A stretch of 20,329 nt of DNA, from NCBI GenBank assembly GCA_003565575.1, contig PXBV01000265.1:1-20329 (forward strand), read 5' to 3'. Positions 16,634 through 20,329 of this stretch are shown here, in pieces. The stretch's first letter is position 1. Each line of letters begins with the position of its first letter. A program made the translations under genes and the position numbers. The DNA comes from Psychroflexus sp. Its GTDB lineage: Bacteria; Bacteroidota; Bacteroidia; Flavobacteriales; Flavobacteriaceae. The notes beneath the pieces were generated by a model, which saw only the letters and a program-made list of their open reading frames with translations, did not search any database and was not told the origin of the DNA.

Positions 16634-18148
16634 ATGATGAGATATATGAAAATTTTTAATTTAAAACAAGTAGTCTTAATCTCAGCCATAGCTTGTGCTA
16701 GCTTTTACTCATGTACAACAGATTATGCTGATATTGAACCTCCCTTCCAAGTGAATTCGGATAGCTTTTTCGAAAGCGAACAAGATTTTAGGAATGCGTT
16801 GGTGGGCGCTTACGATATTTTACAGTCAACTTATGTCAATGTTATACTAGGTGAAATTGCCTCAGATAATGCAAACGCAGGAGGTGAAAGCGCAACGGAT
16901 GTTATAGGCTGGCAACAAGTTGATAGAATGAACCATACGCCTATTAATGATAACCTAAGAGATATATGGAATTTTAACTTTGCTGGAGTATCTAGATCTA
17001 GTTTTATCATAGAAAATGAGGATAAAATTGATTTTCCTTCCAAAGATGTTATTCTAGCAGAAGCCCGTTTCCTTAGAGCTTATTTCAACTTTGAATTGGT
17101 GAAATGGTTTGGAGGTATCCCTATTAAACCAGAAGGCAGGTTTGAGCTTGGAGAAGAGTTAACTATTCCTAGAAGTAGTGTTGAAGAAGTTTACGCTTAT
17201 ATAGAATCAGATTTGGAAATAGCTCTAGAAAGTTTAAATCCAACTCCTTCTGAGCCTGGTCGTGTTACTTTGTACAGCGCAAAAGCCTTGCTTGGTAAAG
17301 TGCTTCTTTTTCAAGATAAATTTGGTCCTGCTGCGGAAGAGCTCAATGATGTTATAGGTTCAGGTCAATATCACCTCTATGGTACTGTAGGAGATGAAGA
17401 TTTTGCTAACTTATTCGAGTTTGTTGGAGAAAATAGCGCAGAAGCTGTTTTTGAAATTCAATACACTGGTGTACAGGGTGCTGGCTTTGACTGTTTACAA
17501 TGTAGTGAAGGCAATGTGATGGTTGGTTTCAGTGGTATAAGAGGTTATCAAGGGCCTGTATTTGAATCTGGTTTTGGGTTCAACCTCCCAACTTCTCAAG
17601 TATATAACGCTTTTGAATCGGCAGATTTGAGAAGAGATTTATCTATCCTTGATATCGAAGCTTGGGCGAGTGCAAACCCTTCTGTAGATTTTACAATTGG
17701 TAATCAAGACCCTCAAACTGGACATACTGGATACTTCAACCGCAAGTACTTACCACGTATTAATAATAACCAACCTGATGTTAACTTAACTCATCCCAAT
17801 AATTATCGTGCTATCCGATTTGCAGATGTGTTATTGATGGCAGCAGAAGCGCTAAATAGAGGTGGTATAAATGATCAACTTGCGCTAGAATATGTAAATC
17901 AAATTCGAAATAGAGCTGGATTACCAGATATTGATGTTTCAGGTAACCAACTTACCAATGAAATTTTTAGACAAAGACGTCTAGAGTTAATTGGTGAAGG
18001 TCACCGTTTCTTTGATTTGGTAAGAACTGGACAAGCTGCAACTGCTATTGAAGGATTTACCGCAGGTAAAAATGAGGTGTTTCCTATACCACTTGAAGAA
18101 ATTCAATTTTCTCAAGGTTTATGGGATCAAAACCCTGGATACAACTAG
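16634..18148 (+). CDS. SusD/RagB-family surface glycan-binding lipoprotein
   Basis: Binds glycan at the cell surface and caps the SusC barrel. The ORF is 504 residues with candidate starts at 16634, 16637 and 16646; the last (MKIFNLKQ) is the most typical signal-peptide start, the first lies two bases after the susC stop and suggests translational coupling. Lipoprotein Cys is C27 (FYSC-TTDYAD). SusD hallmarks: N-terminal DSFFESEQDFRNALVGAYDIL, RFLRAYFNFELVKWFGG in the TPR region, NYRAIRFADVLLMAAEAL and the C-terminal block RQRRLELIGEGHRFFDLVRTG. A C-L-Q-C pair (FDCLQCSEGN, about residues 293-296) lies in the variable glycan-facing half and might form a disulfide. Glycan specificity cannot be read from sequence. 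Confidence 0.95.
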   Translation: MMRYMKIFNLKQVVLISAIACASFYSCTTDYADIEPPFQVNSDSFFESEQDFRNALVGAYDILQSTYVNVILGEIASDNANAGGESATDVIGWQQVDRMNHTPINDNLRDIWNFNFAGVSRSSFIIENEDKIDFPSKDVILAEARFLRAYFNFELVKWFGGIPIKPEGRFELGEELTIPRSSVEEVYAYIESDLEIALESLNPTPSEPGRVTLYSAKALLGKVLLFQDKFGPAAEELNDVIGSGQYHLYGTVGDEDFANLFEFVGENSAEAVFEIQYTGVQGAGFDCLQCSEGNVMVGFSGIRGYQGPVFESGFGFNLPTSQVYNAFESADLRRDLSILDIEAWASANPSVDFTIGNQDPQTGHTGYFNRKYLPRINNNQPDVNLTHPNNYRAIRFADVLLMAAEALNRGGINDQLALEYVNQIRNRAGLPDIDVSGNQLTNEIFRQRRLELIGEGHRFFDLVRTGQAATAIEGFTAGKNEVFPIPLEEIQFSQGLWDQNPGYN

Positions 18149-18157
18149 AATACAATT

Positions 18158-18241
18158 ATGATGATTAGTAAAACGCTTACTTTCTGTTTAGGTTGTTATG
18201 TAGCTTTCTTTTCATCAAATTTTAAAAATTATAAATATTAA
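18158..18241 (+). CDS. Possible 27-residue small ORF between susD and the PKD lipoprotein gene
   Basis: An ATG-to-TAA frame fills nearly the whole 96-base gap: it starts 9 bases after the susD stop and ends 3 bases before the next start codon. The peptide MMISKTLTFCLGCYVAFFSS... has a Lys followed by a hydrophobic stretch with two Cys, like the start of a signal peptide, then a polar, Lys/Tyr-rich tail. I recognise no family. It may be a chance frame, a coupling peptide, or a remnant of a lost lipoprotein start. Confidence 0.2.
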   Translation: MMISKTLTFCLGCYVAFFSSNFKNYKY

Positions 18242-18244
18242 CTT

Positions 18245-19831
18245 ATGAAACATTTACATATTTTTTGGCTTGCACTTGTTGCTCTTTCCATTGCGAGTTG
18301 TTCCAATGACGATGACGGGCTAACAAGCCTTAACCTAAACTTACCTTCAAATATTGACGCTAAGTTTATATTGACACAAGATAACTCTGGTGATGTTACT
18401 ATAATTCCTATGGCAGAAAACGCAAATTCCTTCGTTATCAATTTTGGAGACGGTAGCCCCGTATCAGATACAATAAGCGTAGGCTCTCGGGTAAATCATA
18501 CTTTTCAAGAGGGTGAGTTTGATGTTGTAGTAGAAGCATTTAATCTTGCTAGAGAATCTTCAGAAGTTACCAAACCTCTACAGATATCTTTTGACCCACC
18601 AGAAAATGTGGAAGTAGTGGTCCAAAATAATGGGAGCATTTCCAATACTGTAGATGTGACAGCCACCGGTGATTTTGCATCTGTATTTGAAGTAGATTTT
18701 GGAGAAGAAAATGTAGATTCTGTCCTTACGGGTGATATTGGTGAGACGATCTCCTATACGTATCAAAATCCAGGAATTTATACAATAACAGTTGTGGTAA
18801 TGGGAGCATCTTCTCAAACAGTTACCGTTATTGAAGAAGATTTTGAAGTGACAGAAGTCCTGTCGCCAACTGTGCCAGCTCCCACTCCAACTATTCCGGC
18901 ACCCAATGTCAAAGCCATCTTTAGTGATGCCTACGATGCCATTACTTTAACAGAATTCCCTACAGATTGGTCAGATTCAGGATTTGAAATTATTCAAATT
19001 GAGGGTGTAAATACCATTCAATATTCCAACCTTGCTTTTACAGGTATAGTTACCGACTATGCCAATCCTACAGATTTAACTGGAATGGATTTTGTACGCT
19101 TCGATTACTGGACGGCAGACGCTACAACTTTAGGCTTTAAAATGGTAAATACTGCTTTAGACCCTGTACAAGAGGATATTGAAGAAATCGAGACCATAGT
19201 ACAAGGAGAATGGGTGACGGTAGAATTCGCTTTAGATGATTACAACATGGATAGGTCTCAAGTTACTCAACTGCTGTTCGATGCGCTTGGTAATAGAGCA
19301 ACCGTATTTATAGACAATCTCTATTTTTATGTAGATACTCCAACTGAGCCTTCAGTTGCCGCTCCAATACCAACTCATCCACAGGAAGACGTGATAGCCA
19401 TTTATAGTGATGCATATACTACTATAACCACATCTGAGTTTCCAACACCTTGGTCTGAGTCCGATTTTGAGGAAATCGAAATTGAAATGGGAGATAATGT
19501 GGCCAAGTATACCAACTTTGCATTTACAGGTATCGTATCAGATTATGGAAATCCAACAGATTTAACAGAAATGACTCACGTGCATTTTGACTACTGGACA
19601 CCAGATGTTCAAGAATTGGGACTAAAACTCGTCAATACAGCCGTTGACCCTGTACAAGAAGATGAAGTTTCTGTAGGTCAAGTAGAGTATGGTCAATGGG
19701 TAAGTGTTGATATTCCACTAAGCGAATTCAATTTTGATCGTTCTCAGGTTACTCAATTCATTTTTGATAATTTGATTCCAGAGAACAATACACCAACCTT
19801 GTTTTTGGATAACTTTTACTTTTATAAATAA
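18245..19831 (+). CDS. PKD-domain surface lipoprotein with two tandem carbohydrate-binding-like modules (SusE-position)
   Basis: A 528-residue lipoprotein, likely a surface glycan-binding protein of this PUL. The signal peptide ends in the lipobox SIASC with C19; the residues after it, SNDDD, resemble the acidic export signal of surface lipoproteins in Bacteroidetes. Two PKD-like Ig folds follow: ~36-114 (INFGDGS, HTFQEGEFDVVVEA) and ~118-203 (YTYQNPGIYTITVVV). A Pro-rich linker (VPAPTPTIPAP) leads to two repeated modules, 222-364 and 383-528, alike at roughly 55-60% of positions by eye. Each begins AI-SDAY, contains FDYWT and VDPVQED or LDPVQED, and ends in a DNLYFY/DNFYFY strand. That ending is typical of beta-sandwich carbohydrate-binding modules. 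No catalytic motif is evident. The position after SusD matches SusE or an SGBP. Confidence 0.8.
   Translation: MKHLHIFWLALVALSIASCSNDDDGLTSLNLNLPSNIDAKFILTQDNSGDVTIIPMAENANSFVINFGDGSPVSDTISVGSRVNHTFQEGEFDVVVEAFNLARESSEVTKPLQISFDPPENVEVVVQNNGSISNTVDVTATGDFASVFEVDFGEENVDSVLTGDIGETISYTYQNPGIYTITVVVMGASSQTVTVIEEDFEVTEVLSPTVPAPTPTIPAPNVKAIFSDAYDAITLTEFPTDWSDSGFEIIQIEGVNTIQYSNLAFTGIVTDYANPTDLTGMDFVRFDYWTADATTLGFKMVNTALDPVQEDIEEIETIVQGEWVTVEFALDDYNMDRSQVTQLLFDALGNRATVFIDNLYFYVDTPTEPSVAAPIPTHPQEDVIAIYSDAYTTITTSEFPTPWSESDFEEIEIEMGDNVAKYTNFAFTGIVSDYGNPTDLTEMTHVHFDYWTPDVQELGLKLVNTAVDPVQEDEVSVGQVEYGQWVSVDIPLSEFNFDRSQVTQFIFDNLIPENNTPTLFLDNFYFYK
18869..19336 (+). repeat. Tandem module copy 1 (linker plus binding module)
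   Basis: Encodes residues 209-364 of the PKD lipoprotein. It is related to the copy at 19352-19828 with a constant offset of 161 residues over the first half. The Pro-rich linker is duplicated as well (PAPTPTIP versus AAPIPTHP). DNA stays similar in patches, for example around the AFTGIV-DY and DPVQED codons. Confidence 0.8.
19352..19828 (+). repeat. Tandem module copy 2 (linker plus binding module)
   Basis: Encodes residues 370-528. Compared with copy 1 it has one extra residue near IEIEMGDN and a slightly longer loop (IPENNTPT for GNRAT) before the last strand. Trp, Tyr and Asp positions in FDYWT and WS-S are kept in both copies. Confidence 0.8.
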
Positions 19832-19842
19832 AATAGTTCACA

Positions 19843-20329
19843 ATGAAAAGATATAAGCAAATAATATTAAGTGCTCTCGCATTAGCGTTGGTTTTCGCCT
19901 GTCAAGACGATGATGCAAGCTTTGGAGAAGTACAAGCCCCTACTAATTTACAAGTAGACTATACAGTGGTAAATGCAGATGCTGAAAATGAATTTGGAGA
20001 CGGCTCAGGTCAAGTTACATTTACCGCAACTGCAGATAATGCTTCCAATTTTAGATTTATATTTGGTGATAACGTGGTTAGAAGTGTTTCTGATGGAAAT
20101 GTAACACATCCTTATTCAAGAACTGGTGTGAATACCTACACGGCTACAGTTATTGCTTCTGGAAGAGGAGGCGCTTCTTCAAGTGTTTCTATAGACGTTA
20201 CTGTCTTAAGTACATTTGATGATCCCGTTTCAAGAGGTTTTCTTACAGGTGGAGACTCAAAAACTTGGTATGTAGCCAGCGGAGAAACAGGTCATTTAGG
20301 TGTAGGTCCAGCAGATGGTACTACCCCAA
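19843..20329 (+). CDS. Second PKD-domain lipoprotein, 3' end beyond the window
   Basis: The first 162 residues are present; there is no stop before the window end. The start ATG lies 11 bases after the preceding stop, so it is in the same operon. The signal peptide MKRYKQIILSALALALVFAC has a lipobox Cys at C20, followed by QDDD, again an acidic surface-export-like tail. A PKD-like domain covers ~34-122 (FTATADNASNFRFIFGDN, HPYSRTGVNTYTATVIASG). Then comes GFLTGGDSKTWYVASGETGHLGVGPA, a stretch I associate with PKD proteins placed near GH16 enzymes in flavobacterial glucan loci; that link is from memory, not shown here. The missing C-terminus decides whether it is a binding protein only or carries a catalytic domain. 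Confidence 0.8.
   Translation, partial: MKRYKQIILSALALALVFACQDDDASFGEVQAPTNLQVDYTVVNADAENEFGDGSGQVTFTATADNASNFRFIFGDNVVRSVSDGNVTHPYSRTGVNTYTATVIASGRGGASSSVSIDVTVLSTFDDPVSRGFLTGGDSKTWYVASGETGHLGVGPADGTTP

Noticed and set aside
1..20329. CRISPR arrays, insertion sequences, tRNA or rRNA genes, prophage or defence genes
   Set aside because: I looked for regularly spaced repeats, transposase motifs, terminal inverted repeats and tRNA-like cloverleafs in the gaps and found none.

Overview
The window looks like chromosomal DNA of a member of the Flavobacteriaceae (Bacteroidetes), probably marine or otherwise polysaccharide-degrading. It is AT-rich, has no obvious Shine-Dalgarno sequences, carries promoter elements of the Bacteroidetes type (TAnnTTTG around -7), and ends in a SusC/SusD locus with surface lipoproteins. 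The genus cannot be fixed from the sequence.

Left part (1-2589): the C-terminal four fifths of a LacZ-type GH2 beta-galactosidase, cut off at the window edge and followed by two hairpin terminators. Housekeeping block (2888-5829): lepA (elongation factor 4) on the minus strand and dusB (tRNA-dihydrouridine synthase) on the plus strand, divergent from a shared 149-bp promoter region. Downstream of dusB are a secreted serine hydrolase of the class C beta-lactamase fold (5884-6945), a type II sulfide:quinone oxidoreductase (7138-8394) with a perfect 14-bp palindrome upstream, a small DUF2237 protein (8557-8916), and a convergent zinc alcohol dehydrogenase of the YahK/cinnamyl-alcohol-dehydrogenase type (8976-10025, minus).

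Right part (10026-20329): after a 529-bp AT-rich gap comes the start of a polysaccharide utilization locus (PUL). Its order is a membrane-spanning one-component sensor (periplasmic beta-propeller, Y_Y_Y domain, one transmembrane helix, coiled coil, LuxR-type HTH, no kinase), SusC, SusD, a PKD lipoprotein with two tandem carbohydrate-binding-like modules, and a second PKD lipoprotein cut by the window end. The likely scheme is that the sensor detects a glycan fragment in the periplasm and activates susCD. SusD and the two lipoproteins would hold the glycan on the cell surface while SusC imports oligosaccharides. No glycoside hydrolase of this PUL is inside the window; they are probably downstream. 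Domain style suggests a beta-1,3-glucan (laminarin-like) substrate, but this is inference from memory of related loci.

I see no clear-cut undescribed system. The points most worth following are the duplicated module of the first PKD lipoprotein, the kinase-less sensor, the palindrome ahead of the sulfide oxidoreductase, and the nearly leaderless GTG start of dusB.
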